A DNA stretch of 64,000 nucleotides. It comes from Lineus longissimus. Taxonomy: Eukaryota; Nemertea; Pilidiophora; Heteronemertea; Lineidae. Location: NCBI RefSeq assembly GCF_910592395.1, contig NC_088312.1, forward strand, positions 15,879,292-15,943,291, written 5' to 3'. This document shows positions 50,285 through 61,656 of the stretch, in pieces. The position numbers and the translations under genes are program-made. Below the pieces are notes generated by a model. It was not told where the DNA came from and did no database searches. It worked only from the letters and a program-made list of their open reading frames with translations. Position 1 is the first letter of the stretch. Every line of letters begins with the position of its first letter.

Positions 50285-51082
50285 AGGGCCATTTACACGG
50301 TGCGGGTTTGATCCGGTTCGAGACCAGTTCAGTATAAAAAGCACTGTGTAAATACGATTAAATCAGGCTGAACCGACCTTAACTGACTTTAACCGAACCG
50401 GAATGAGATTCGTCGCAAAGCCGAGTCTCGGGCCGGTTCAGGAGGGTTCAGGTCGGTTCAGGCAGGTTCAAGTTGTCTTGTAAATGCGAACTGGCTTTAA
50501 ACTCACCTGAGGCCAGTTTGCACTCGGCACAAAACTGACGTCATTAGCGGGAATAGCTGTCGTATTTCTGTCATGACTTTTAGCGCCGTGTTTTGATTCG
50601 ATCCATTCTTCGTGATTCATCTGTTCATTTGCTTTAATTTCACTTGTTTTTTCGGCTTTTTCTTGGATATTTCGTATTTCGATCATTCATATCTCGATCA
50701 TGGCCATAGCAGCGCAAGCTCAAGGTTTTAGAGGGAACTGCTGGACGGATGAAGAAATGAACATTTTATTGGAGATCTGGGGGGAGGACCATATACAAAG
50801 GGCCCTAGACGGTACCAAGCATAATAATAAAGTGTATAAAGATTGGTTTTTTTATTTTGTTTGATGGTTGTTATGAAACTTTTCTTCCTCCAAACGACAG
50901 GAGATTCAGAAACGCCGCGATCAGCCACAGCGCGAACGAACTGGCCTCGAACCGGATGGAAGTCAGTTCAACTAACCCGCACCGTGTGAATACGATTTCA
51001 TTCAGGTGGACTGGCTTTGTGGGAACCGACCCGAGGTGGGTTTAGGCCGGTTCGGACGAACCCGCACCGTGTAAAAAGCCCT
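50285..51082. mobile_element. Harbinger-like non-autonomous element with ACACGGTGCGGGTT ends, copy 2
   Basis: The left AGGGCCATTTACACGGTGCG and the inverse of the right AGGGCTTTTTACACGGTGCG are terminal inverted repeats. Subterminal ggttcag/ggccggttc motifs recur. It shares the GACGTCATTAGCGGGAATAG block with the 25.6-kb copy in opposite orientation and carries a SANT-like coding exon. It has no nuclease gene, so it is an internally deleted derivative. Confidence 0.75.
50700..50864 (+). pseudogene. Myb/SANT-like (MSANTD-type) DNA-binding domain fragment
   Basis: The ATG starts MAIAAQAQGFRGNCWTDEEM, followed by LLEIWGEDHIQRALDGTKHN and KVYKD, then a low-complexity WFFYFV and stop. The W-T-D-E-E…LLEIWGE…LDG…N..VY pattern is the start of the trihelix/Myb-like domain found in the second protein of Harbinger transposons and in domesticated MSANTD genes. 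It helps bring transposase to the element ends. Only the first helix-and-a-half remains. Confidence 0.7.
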
Positions 51083-53084
51083 TATGTTTTGAAGTGAACG
51101 TACACACTCTATACATATTTGCAAAATGGCCATCACATTATCAGTCTCGGCTGCAATGCCTTAGGGCAATACTTTATGTGTAGTGCGTTCAGTACATTAC
51201 AGAAACAGGTAGGATCGAGGCCGTTTTGACAGTTTTGAGCAAACAACAATTATCAGCGTAAAATCTGCCAATTACTGCCAATTACGGGGCGTTTAGTCTT
51301 TCTACTGTGAATAGCTATAATCCTATCGAAACAAGAGTCCAAAATATTGGTATCCTGGCACATTTCCTGGCCCAGCTACTGCAAATTCTGATGAAAATGC
51401 AACTATTTTGCTGGAACTTCTTTTGGCCACCACCAGTACGAACCATAAGCTAGGCTGGCTTTTGCAGCGTAGCTAAAAAATGTCCAAAAACTGTGCTTTA
51501 TGACCATCATTTTTTGGCACTAGCAATTCCATAGAACACGGTAGTCAAGGTACACGATTGACACAGTGCATAACAGTGATCTATGAATTTTCTCCAGCAG
51601 ACGAACATTTAGGTGAAAGTCATTTTTCATGAACTCTGCACAATCCATTCCATTTTGCGCCTTGCAGTCTACGATCCAGACCAGGAATATGTAATTGATA
51701 TCAGTTCCCGCGTTATCTGATGGCCTCGGTTTGGTTTACGCTGAGTGGCATATCTGCTGCAAGCAGGCCAGACTCTAATTAGGACACGCTCAATATAGCC
51801 ATTCCGTGATGGAGAGGCATCCGTGATTGACTGGATAGCAATGCAAAAGAAACAAACCCAAGCATGTTGTCTGTTGGACAACTAACTAGTTACTAGCTCA
51901 TGCTGACCACATGGGCTCCATCCATCCATGGGTGAAAGATAAAACATTTCATGAATATTATAAACCTATGGGGCTATGCTAACTAATCTAAGTGGACATT
52001 TGGGATATATTATCAATTAGGTATATGTACTAGTAACTTCAAACTCTACAATGAAATAACTTAACTAATGGTGAAAATGCCCTAGCCATAGCAACCACTA
52101 CACCAACGCCTAACTGACACATGCATACTAGTGCAGGGTATACAGAATGTGCATCAAGGAAGTAGGTCATGTCCTGGATTTTTAACTCTGATTTGCAAAA
52201 TGAGCACCAACAAAGTACTGATTTTACATCATGTGTGGTATATTTCAGTTTAAGATGACTATATTTTGATACGTTAGGACATTATGTACCCATGGATATC
52301 ATACATCAACTGTCTTGAACTCTAAGCCTCACAGAACATGGCACCCAACATGTGCCTCTCAGCATGTTTGACCCCATCTATCAAGCCACTGTTTATTTGA
52401 AGATTTCTCAGAACTATTTTAATTTCAAGCCATCAGACCGCTTGCATCTGAAAGAAGGCATCATTATGTGCCAAAATGTGCATAGATACTGAGCTAATTG
52501 GCTGAGACCACGCTAAGACAACAGCTTTTTTCTGTTGATTGGCATTTTAGAACCCTGCCCTTCATGACTATAACCAATAATATAGCAGAGACCAGTTGAG
52601 ATATGAAATCAACATTTTGCATACCATTAGTCAAGATATCAAGAGAGAGGCCTAGTGGATTTTTCACCCTCAAGGCTCTTTAAGCCTCCCAGAACACGCC
52701 CAAAAAGGGCAGCCACACCCTTCAGGATTATTTAGGATTATTAATCTGTCTACTGGAGCTAAATAGGATAATATGTCTGAGGATAAATATTATAAACAGT
52801 CAGTGAGTAACCTATTCTCCAATATCAGCAAGATTGAAACAGATGTGGGTAACTGTATGGTCACAAGGGACACTTTTAGTGGCACATAATCATTTGGCTA
52901 CTCTCCATCAGACAGGTAGTACATTGCAGTACCAATGCGCTATCTTGCATTGGTACCAAAACGAGGCTGAGTTTAGTAGATAAGGATATAATATGGCCTA
53001 GATTGCAGACTGTTGGAAACCATCGTGAGAACAAGTTCATTTTCAAGAGTTTCACCTGCATAACCTTCTTGCGTTATTTGAATG
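51083..53084. other. Gap (intron) without recognised gene
   Basis: Frames of 76 codons or fewer with no motif recognised. No repeat ends identified. Confidence 0.4.
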
Positions 53085-53645
53085 AAATGGGCAAGGGCCA
53101 TTGTGCTCACCGTATAGATATTTGGTGGTTTGATATTCATCCTGGTCAAGAAACATGCTACATGTATAGTACATAGGCCAAACCAAAGGAGGTATGACAT
53201 GTGATGTATCGTTGCTTGGAGTAACTACCATTTAAATATCATTGCAAACAAGTCACTAATAAGCAAGATATTGGACTTTTTCCATTTTTAGGTTTGGCTC
53301 CTGGTGGCCAAGTCAAGAATCACATCGGAACGAAAATCAGTGTCTGAGGTAACATGACGTAGAGAGTTGTGTGTGTACCAAATTTCAAGTTCATAGCTTT
53401 TGCAGTTAAGAAACGTTCCATAGTTACACTGAAATGGCCAGTTTACCATCTGACCTCTGTGACCTTAAGAATTAGGTCAAATCAAAAACCCCAAAGGATA
53501 TGTGATGTGTCCTTGCTAGGAGTACCTACCATAAAAATTTTATCGATAAAAAGTCACTAATACGAAGATATTGGACTTTTTGCCTTTTTTAGTTTTGGCC
53601 CCCTGGTGGCCAAGTCAAGAATCAAAATTCAGACCTCTAAAAAGT
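53085..53645 (+). repeat. CTCF-family hairpin element, 3'-truncated copy
   Basis: The head AATGGGCAAGGGCCATTGTG and tgctcaccgtatagatatttggtgg is followed by one and a half monomers. It includes ggctcctggtggccaag at about 53295, tgaccttaagaattaggtcaaatc at 53459 and an exact GGCCCCCTGGTGGCCA at 53597-53612. The copy stops just after this block. Confidence 0.75.
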
Positions 53646-53816
53646 TTGATCCCAACTTTTTTTGTGCATGTGGCTGATTTGTTTACTTCTTAAAGCCAAC
53701 GCTCTTACATATTACATATTCCAAAACTATTTATGCTGTGATACTCAAGAATCACCTCTTTCATATCCATTCTTGGGTTGGCTGAATAATTCCATGGTTA
53801 CCGGAATATGAATCAA

Positions 53817-54851
53817 TGAAATGGCCAGGGCCATTGTGCTCACCTCATGTGGAGGAAAGATGGATAAAGAGCATGGTATTGTGTCATGTAGTGTTAGGTT
53901 TGATGTAAGTCCAAGCAATTACAATTTCCCCAAAATGGCCAATTTACAATACATTCGACCTCTGTGACCTTGAAAAGTAGGTCAAATCAAAGAAGACCCG
54001 GGTGACACATTGAATGGTTGTTAGAATTAGATGTACCTATGATATAAAATTGGTGCCAATCGGGCAAGTCATTACTAGGAATAATGGCATTTTGAAGAAT
54101 TTAGGATTTGGCCCCCTCCCTGGAGGCCAAACGGCAAATCAGATCGCACCAAACTTCGGTACCTGAGATCACCTGACCAAGGGGTACATGTGTACTTAAT
54201 TTGTGATCAATAGTCATTGCAGTTAAGAAACGTGCCATAGTTACGGCCTGACGGCGAATTTACGCCATTTGACCTCTGTGACCTTGACAAGAAGGTCAAA
54301 TTAAAAACCTGTGTGACATATACTGTATGGTGGTTAGATGTACCCATGATATCAGTGGCAATCGGGCAAGAAGTTAAGGAATAATCACATTTTTAAGGTT
54401 TTTGGATTTTGCCCCCTGGTGGTCAAGTGGTGAATCATATTGGACCAAACTTCGGTCCCTAAGATCACCTGACTAAGGGGTAAATGTGTACCAAATTTGG
54501 TATCAATAGCCATTGCAGTTTAGAAACGTGCCATCGTTACATCCTAACGGCCAATTTACACCATTTGACCTCTGTGACCTTGAAAAGGAGGTCAAATCGA
54601 AAACCCGGAGGATATATGATGCACCTTTGCTAGAAGTACCTACCTTTTTTTTTTTTCAAAATTTCCCGACTACTATTAAGGGAGATATTGCATATTTTCA
54701 CTTTTAACGTTTGGCCCCCTGGTGGCCAAACCATGAAACGAATCGGACCGAAACTTGGTCTCCAAGGTGTCATTACATAAGGGTACATGTGTACCAAGTT
54801 TCAACTCAATAGCTCTAAAAGTTACGAAACGTGCCCTGCTAACGGACGACG

Positions 54852-54883
<32 letters not shown>

Positions 54884-54932
54884 ACGCCACGGTATGGGAT
54901 AAGCTCACCTCTGCTAAGAGGTGAGCTAAAAA
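53817..54932 (+). mobile_element. CTCF-family hairpin element, full copy with perfect 3' hairpin
   Basis: The head AATGGCCAGGGCCATT (a perfect hairpin) leads to TGTGCTCACCTCATGTGG. Three diverged monomers follow, each with a tgacctt…aggtcaaa palindrome (53967, 54280, 54576) and a C-rich block; the last reads exactly GGCCCCCTGGTGGCCA (54713-54728). A (GAC)n tail at 54840-54885 and the terminal hairpin AGCTCACCTCT/AGAGGTGAGCT at about 54902-54927 complete it. The monomers differ from those of the 16.9-kb copy, so this is a subfamily. Confidence 0.78.
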
Positions 54933-56460
54933 CAATGCCATGGCTACAATTAGACTGGGGCTACAAATACCCCATTTCACCTTTTACCTTTAGTATACTG
55001 ATCACGGCATATGGCTTCTGTTCGTCTAGACAAGTGTGTATTAAGTTTCGCTGCAACACTACTTATTTCCGGCCAATATTTCGACTTCTTCAAGTTTGTT
55101 TCCGTCCGACAGTTAATTGAAGAAGAAACTTGACCAAAAATCTATTTTTTCAGTAACTCGTCACTGACACCCTTCAGAATGTTTTAAATCCTATCATTTA
55201 ATATGATATTTGCATTTAAAATGTCTTTCGTAATTTACCGTAAATCAATGAAAACATATCATATTTTGAACATTTGCGAAAAGTCTACAAATCAAAGAAT
55301 CTTGATGTAAAAGCAGTGTATTCTGTTCAACCCTGAAAATGGTCTCATAGAGTGTGTTCACTGATATGCATTCTCAATATAGGCAGGGAAAATAAATCAA
55401 AAGATGCAGAACGAACGAAAAAATTTACAAAAACTTGAGTGATATCGCGATCCTCGCGTACACCAGATTCAATCGAAAGGTCATAGATCATTGCTACGCA
55501 CTGTAAATCGTGTAGAATGTGTTCAAAAGTGATATTTTTGCCTAGGACTTTTATGTTATGATTTTAATATCTTCCATTACCTTTGACAAAGACCCCCCAA
55601 TCCTTAAGGGCCATGTAATTACAGTGAAATTAACTCACATCATATGTCCTTTTGTGAACATGACTATATTCAATGGGTTTCTAAGTAAACACTTCCTACT
55701 TTTGTGTGCCCAACCAAAATTAAAATCCGGTTGAATCATTGGCACGTTAGATTTGTTTGGCTGCATATATAGAGACCCTGACTGACTGCATTGCTGACCA
55801 TAAGGGGAGTTCTTAATGGTCACCAGCTGTCAGACATAAAAATCACCTGCAGCGAACTAATCTTAGAATTTAGCAATAATTTTCTAATGAAAGCGAAAAG
55901 AACCTTTGTTGCATCATAGTTCGACCATACATTGTGAAAAAGCACGAAAATAAAAAAGTTAGTGAATACGGTTTTCAGCAGACAATGATATGTTAAGTGT
56001 TCATTGATATGTTGTATTTTGGCCAAGCTAATCCTTGTCCCGTCATTATCTTATTCTATCTCTGTGATATCTTAAAAAACCAGTGGACATTTTCTTTTTG
56101 GTAGGACTGTACCGAATCTAAATGTATTATACTAACAATTTCAAAATTGTCTTATAATTTGGGTGTTTTTTCCGACAGATACTAATTCCTTTGAGATAAA
56201 ATGTACATTTCCCTCCAAGCAAATATTACACGTCTATTTCTTGTGAACTGTGAAAATGATATCCCCTACTTCTATCCAGTTCACTTGACAATCGAAGGCC
56301 AATTGTAAGCCAAGTAAGATGCCTGTCATAAAGGGAAAACAAAAAAACTGCGTAACAGGGAGAGGTAGCAGACATGGCATGCCAGTAATTTATCCCATTT
56401 AAATCACTTGTCCAGCCAATGTTTGTTTGGGGCATTTTGCATTAGCGCCGAGTCACTCAC
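54933..56460. other. Gap (intron) without recognised gene
   Basis: AT-rich with frames under about 70 codons. No tomosyn-like exon or repeat end seen before the exon at 56461. Confidence 0.45.
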
Positions 56461-56579
56461 CTGCCTGGTCCGTTGGAAATCGTTTAAAACAGCGCCAGCT
56501 TGTTCCTGAGCACCCTGCAGGCCAGAGCCAGGGATATGTTTCGCCAAACCCTTGGAAGCCTTCCCACTTGATTCTCCAA
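56461..56579 (-). CDS. STXBP5: Tomosyn (STXBP5-like) exon: linker and first half of R-SNARE
   Basis: The minus-strand exon starts after TTTCAG (complement at 56580-56585) and ends before GTGAGT (56460 downwards). The first two bases complete the Phe codon split from the exon at 56777. It encodes GESSGKASKGLAKHIPGSGL then QGAQEQAGAVLNDFQRTRQ. The G-E-S-S-G-K-A-S…L-A-(K/Q)-H-I-P-G run is highly typical of tomosyn C termini. It ends in phase 0, immediately before the zero-layer half of the SNARE motif, which is supplied by either of the two last exons. Exon length is 119 bp. Confidence 0.92.
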
Positions 56580-56776
56580 CTGAAACAAATCAATAAACCA
56601 CCAACACTTAATAGTCAGCAGAAATGCCACCCACTGCAAGTACACAAACATGGGCTCAATTCGGGAGTAATGTTGCCCTACTTATCACAGAAATTGAGAC
56701 ATATCGCCTACTTTCTATCAAAGCAGCATGGTCTTCTTACTAAACAGCTTTACATAGGACCTATAGCTCCACTTAC

Positions 56777-56901
56777 ACAACTCCTCCCGGTCGAGGGAGG
56801 CTCCACCACCACTAAACAAGTTCTTGAAGAAGCCTTGCTTTGGTGGTTCAGGTGCATCTACGGGAAGAAACAATTCACCAAGCATCTCCTGCAGATTCTC
56901 A
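56777..56901 (-). CDS. STXBP5: Tomosyn (STXBP5-like) exon with EMLGELF…GFFKNLF block
   Basis: Acceptor TTTTTCAG ends at 56902 and donor GTAAGT starts at 56776 (minus strand). The first base completes a Cys codon from the previous exon. The exon encodes ENLQEMLGELFLPVDAPEPP, KQGFFKNLFSGGGASLDREE and L, then one base of the following codon. This segment lies between the WD40 propellers and the SNARE motif in tomosyns and is strongly conserved. A 197-bp intron separates it from the next exon. Reading frame and phase agree on both sides. Confidence 0.93.
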
Positions 56902-57828
56902 CTGAAAAAGACAAACCTGACAAATGAGTACTCACTTAGAGTCATTTTAATAAACTTGTATCTGATGGCTGCCACAATCAGGTACTTGTTCACATAATCG
57001 GTTATGCACCAATTGGGGTTATTAGCCTATTTAGTTACTCTGGCTTCAGCTTTGACCCAATGCCAATAGAAGTGTCCATAGCAAGCTCTGTACACTTGGA
57101 CTGGGTACTTTGCATGCCCCAGCATAGACATCAGCAACAAAGAATCTTGGTTATATGCCTCATTCAAAGGACAAAATGACTATATCGAAGTGAATCAACT
57201 CGCTCAGGTTATCACACAAATGTGGTAGTGCTGGGAATCATGCCCGAAACCCTTCAATGGAAAAACAGAGACCTTTACCACTAGAGCATGCCACTGGTCT
57301 GTTTCGATAGCACTCTTTTTGGTCTATTCTAAAACATCTAGATTTATAATGAACCGCAGTTTACAGTGTAAATGCACCATGTGCCTACGGTGCCTCGTTT
57401 TGAATTCAGCGGGTATATGGTAAGGCAACCATAACCGCTTGGAATGGTGCAAAATATGGAAGCAGTCAAAAAGCATTTAAAACCCCATTAATCGTTATCT
57501 TATTTGAGATGCTTTAGAATGGAAATTGATACCTCACTGTCTGTATTGATTGTCTCACCAAAACTGCTTGGGTGGAGTTCCACCCTTGCGGTTTTGGCGA
57601 GACTGAACTGACATAAATTGATGGACTTAAGCATGATGAGGCAAGAAATATAGCTACTCCCCAAAAGATTCAGGGATGCTGAGGTGCTGATATGAGCAAG
57701 GACTCCTCCAATTTAAGTAAATGAGACATTGCATTATTATATAATAATATAATGTGTATACACCACTTTGTTTATCTCTGTTTCCGCATGAGAAGATTTT
57801 GAGGATCATGTAATTACGCAAGACTCAC

Positions 57829-57924
57829 CACATATCAGCCGCATATGTAAGCTTCTGCACTTCAGTCGGAGAACAGAAAAACAGAGCATGTCCATTGTTG
57901 CTGATTGAGAATGTTCTTGCAATC
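57829..57924 (-). CDS. STXBP5: Tomosyn (STXBP5-like) exon, end of second beta-propeller
   Basis: Acceptor TTTCAG (complement at 57925-57930) and donor GTGAGT (57828 downwards, minus strand) enclose 96 bp that read IARTFSISNNGHALFFCSPT then EVQKLTYAADM, starting after one base and ending with two bases of a Cys codon. This matches the last WD-like strands of tomosyn that precede the LGELF block. It is the most upstream tomosyn exon I can find; the preceding exon would be beyond 58 kb, inside repeats or outside the window. Confidence 0.85.
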
Positions 57925-58795
57925 CTGAAAGAAACATAGAGTAACCTTAAATTGCCTGTCTATCGGTCTGATGCAAGCACACTATTGAAGTCATGATACC
58001 GATATTGAAACACAAACTTGGTACTGTAAACCACCCCTTTATTTTGGCAATTTTCGAAAAATTATGAAAAAATTGCAAATTATGAAATTGTTTTAGTTAT
58101 TCCGTCCAAACACCGTCAAGAGATATCTTTTGCAATCTTTATATTTGCAATTTTTCCCCCAAATCTAGCTTATTTATGATAATTAAACATCCGCAACAAG
58201 AGGCCCAAGGGCCTGGAGCTTAGTTGAAATACATCGGTACCATGTAAAAAACATGGAAAGTACCTGGTAGATCTCTTTCAACCTAAATTTTGTTTACATA
58301 CTGATATGCCTTTATCACACACATATACCAAAGTAAAAATATTCCAAGACAAATAATGAAAAAACGTGCCACATATTAGTGAAATTTAAGAGCTCTAGTC
58401 CTATGACGTTGAAGAGTCAGACAAATTAAAAACCTCGGTGATATGTAATGGAGACTTATCATATACGCCAAACATTTAAAGTCCGGGAGCTGAGCGACTT
58501 TTATTTAACATGCAAGCTACATATGGACCACGAATGGGAGCTCTGTACAGGAGCACAAGCATCAATGTACATGTAAATCTTGAACGGTTGGATTTAGACC
58601 CTATAAATGTAATACAAACAGATAGAAACAGGGCACCTCTGGAAGAGATAAGCATGTTTTTATTTGTTGTCAAGTGGCAGTGTGGTTGGGAAGGACTTTT
58701 TATGTATTTTGCCTTGATTGGCCCCGATTTCCATAGAAACCAATCTGAATTGTCATTTCGTGTAACATATCAAAAGGAGGCTTTTTAAGACATGC
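57925..58795. other. Intron sequence with a diverged hairpin-element copy
   Basis: At about 58196-58460 the head AGAGGCCCAAGGGCCTGGAG and fragments such as aaaaacgtgccacat, gacaaattaaaaacc and gatatgtaatgg identify an old member of the CTCF-family or a sister family; the C-rich block is absent. The 92-codon plus-strand frame at 58510-58788 is not recognised. Confidence 0.4.
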
Positions 58796-60890
58796 TTATC
58801 TAACTCACCCAAAACCTCGTTCAGCGCCACTCCCTTATACTCAGAACAAGAAGTAGAGATAGCACTAATCTCGTTGGCCGTTGTGGGACCCAGACGGCGA
58901 AGCTCTGGAGAAACAAGTGTCATTGAGTAGGCCAGCCGGATAGTGGCCACTAACCACCTGGCGACCGTAGCAGCAGCTATCTCCATAGAAAACTCCCCCC
59001 GATAAGACAAAAAGAAGCGCTTCCTGCCTGGATGAGTAGCAGGGTCTTTGGTTTTATCGAAGTAGAACTTCAATGCTTGGACGGGGCAAAGAGTTCTGTC
59101 TGGGAGGTCCCTAGGGACGATACCGGACAAGGAGGGGATGAAAACCGGGCGCCTGGAGGTGTGCGGTGCCTGGTTTTTTTTTTCAAGAAAGCCTGGGACA
59201 AATTCTTGGACCGCGCCCCTCTCCTTGAAAGTCAATTTATCTAAGGCTATAGCATGGAGGTCAGACTGGCTCTAGCCTGTGGCTGATCAGCCACCAAAAA
59301 GACGGTCTTAAAGGTCAGATGTTTAAAATCTGCCTTGTGCATCGGCTCAAATGGAAACTTCATAAAAGCCCTTAGCACAACGTAGAGGTCCCACTTGAGG
59401 GTACGCTGAATTGAGCGAGATTGCTCGAGAGACATATTGCGATGCAATGATGAGACAGCCTCATCCCAAAACGGTTGCCAGGATCCAGTCTGCTTTAAGG
59501 TGACCGAGATAACAGAGCAGAGCAGTAGCCCTTAACCCCCTGGACCGAATATTTCTGGACTGAGAAGAAGAAATTCAAGAAGTCGAGAAAGTTTGGAAGA
59601 GAGGGAGCGACCGGAAAAACTCCGAGCTCCCCAAACCAGTCTTGAAAAACATCCCACTTGCTGTCGTATGAAGCAAGGGTAGACTGTCTTTGAGGCTAAG
59701 CAACTTTATGGATAACGTCCTTCGAAAATCCTCTCTCTCGGAGGAAATACCTGATAACCTGCAGGTGTGAAGTCTGTAAAAAGAAGTGTATTTGTGATAG
59801 ACCCGGCTGATCAGGTGATATAACAGATGGTCCAGTCCCACCCCGGCTACCGACGAGGGTGATCCATCAGGGGCTCAAGCAGGACCGGGAACCAAGCCTG
59901 GTTCGGCCAGCACAGGGCTATCAGACAAACTCTGACCTGAGAACAGGCAATTTTGTTTCATACCGGCAGCAAAAGAGGGGTTGGCGGGAGTGCATAAGCA
60001 TTGAGGCCGTCCAAGGAGGCTGCACTATGTGGAGGAGCTCTGACTCGCATAGCCAGAGTCTCCAGACCTCCTCCAAGAGAGATGTCGGGATTGTAATCTG
60101 ACAATCGAGTGGGTTTGAAAAAGTCGCCAACTTGAAAGGAGGAGGAGCTGGAGAGGGCACATGTACAGGCGGCCAAGATGAACCTGGTCCGCCATCGAGT
60201 TGAGCAGTCCCAGCAGAGACAGAAACTGTCAGGCTGAGACATTATCTTGACGATGAATAATCCCGTTCAGAGACCGGATCTTGAGAATTCGGTCCTGAGG
60301 AGAGGACATGTGGCTTGCTCACGTGCAAAAGCGCACTCAACGAAGACCTAGTCCTGATACAGATCTAGCCCAGACTTGTCTAGACTGATAACCTTGCTCG
60401 TCTCACCGACTGGAGCAAGAACTTGGCCTGCCTGCAAAGACGGCGATGAGCCTGGCAACAAAACAACCAGTAAACGAGATTGCAAAGGAGCTTGACGCCC
60501 ATAGTGTGAAGAGCGGCGAATGCCTTTACAACGGCTGTGAAAATAAGCGGAGCGGACCCCAGGCTGATAGGAAGGGCCTGGAGCTGATAAATCTTTCCTT
60601 CGAAACAAAAGCGAAGGAATCAGTGAAAGTGTGGGTGGATCAGGACGTGAAAATACGCATCCTGAAGATCCATCGAGACCGCCCAATCGTTGGATTCCAT
60701 TGCTGTTGGGAGAATCAGTTTCTGCCTGCCCCTGGGAATGAAAAGAAAGAGGGGCTCTGCGAGGACGAGGACCCAGGATTGGCTGAAGAGCCCCGAGGGC
60801 GTCGTGACTCTGCCTGAAGAAAACGACCGGCGACCCAAGAGGAGGACCGCGGCATGTGGGGGGGGGGGGGGCAGCCGTAGGAGCACAAAA
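58796..60890 (-). pseudogene. Decayed DIRS-type retroelement: RT, RNase H, tyrosine recombinase
   Basis: Reading the minus strand downward from 60886: an RT start (WAVSMDLQDAYFHVLIHPHF, motif A), then RT/RNase H remnants. Around 60240-59860 come WDCSTRW, LNAYALPPTPLLL and LCWPNQAWFPVLL blocks typical of the DIRS RNase H/methyltransferase-like stretch. A tyrosine recombinase follows at 59841-58753 with SLPLLHTTASGMFFKTGLGS, WDLYVVLRAFMKFPFEP and LTFKTVFLVADQPQ, then RTLCPVQALKFYFDKTKDPA and RKRFFLSYRGEF. DIRS elements integrate by recombinase and not by a DDE integrase. The expected H-x-x-R region reads TTANEISAISTS, so catalytic residues are lost, and there are many frame changes. Terminal repeats were not found. 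Confidence 0.75.
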
Positions 60891-61115
60891 TTTTGAAGTC
60901 TGTCGAACCTCTAGTTCTTCAGTTAACGAGCGGAATGCAAAAACCTAGGATGGCGGCTGGCGGCCATATTGGATTTTGGAACGCTCCCAAAATCAATAGG
61001 GAACCTTCCCTACCATAGGCCATTACACCACAAAAGTTTGAAGTCTGTCGGACCTCTAGTTCTTCAGTTAACGAGCAGAATGCGAAAACCTAAGATGGCG
61101 GCTGGCGGCTATTGC
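60891..61115. repeat. Direct repeat of a roughly 145-bp unit
   Basis: TTTGAAGTCTGTCGAACCTC with cttcagttaacgagcggaatgc and gatggcggctggcggccat at 60893-60980 recurs at 61037-61113 with few changes. It precedes hairpin-element sequence and may be its own tandem core. A G run lies at 60858-60869. Confidence 0.6.
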
Positions 61116-61312
61116 TGACCTCTGTGACTTTGAAAAGAAGGTCAAATCAAAAACCCGGGTGATATGTCATTTAACCTTATTAGATACACCAACCATAAAT
61201 ATTTTGTCACTCTACAAAGTTTTAGCCATCTAGCCCTAGCGGTGACGAAACGGACGACGACGATGCACGCAACGGTATCGTATAAGCTCTCCAGAGGTGA
61301 GCTAAAAACATC
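61116..61312 (+). repeat. 3' end of a CTCF-family hairpin element
   Basis: gtgactttgaaaagaaggtcaaatcaaaaacccgg, a shortened monomer, an acggacgacgacgatg tail and AGCTCTCCAGAGGTGAGCTA identify the last portion of this family, without the C-rich block. Confidence 0.65.
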
Positions 61313-61656
61313 ATGATAAGGGATCACGTCCAAAGTCCGCACGCGATATTTGCCAGCGAAGCGAAAATTGACCGGCGAATGCAAGGCGATTATATGAAAT
61401 CGCCGGTATGTCAGGTGCAAAATTCGCCCACATTCGCGCCTATTCTTTGATTTCGCCACAAAAATCCCTCCGGGCGATAATGGAGGGATTTTACAAAATT
61501 GGTGGCTCTTGCATGCTTGTTCGATATTCGGAACATTTTGTAACGACTTTCGCCATGTTTTATCGGCGGAAAAGTGCAGTCATGTGATGTAAACAAATCG
61601 GGTCATACTAAACAGCGTCCACATACTTAAAGCTATCAAAGTAAAATCTAACGAAA
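61313..61656. other. Gap with an 11-bp perfect hairpin
   Basis: AAAATCCCTCC (61461-61471) and GGAGGGATTTT (61482-61492) pair perfectly around a 10-nt loop. Cgccgg/gcgaaa-rich sequence surrounds it. No coding motif recognised. Confidence 0.4.

Larger units (their letters stand above)
30340..56460 (-). other. Last intron of the tomosyn gene (26.1 kb)
   Basis: The intron is bounded by GTGAGT at 56460 (minus strand) and the TTTCAG acceptor at 30341. It holds the tandem-cored repeat at 30.8 kb, the nested LTR pair, two groups of hairpin elements and the SANT-bearing MITE. No other tomosyn exon was needed to keep the reading frame. The LTR elements are transcribed in the opposite direction to the gene. 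Confidence 0.8.

Noticed and set aside
58510-58788. Further tomosyn exon upstream of 57924
   Set aside because: The frame is on the opposite strand and has no similarity to the propeller. No minus-strand exon with the right phase was found.
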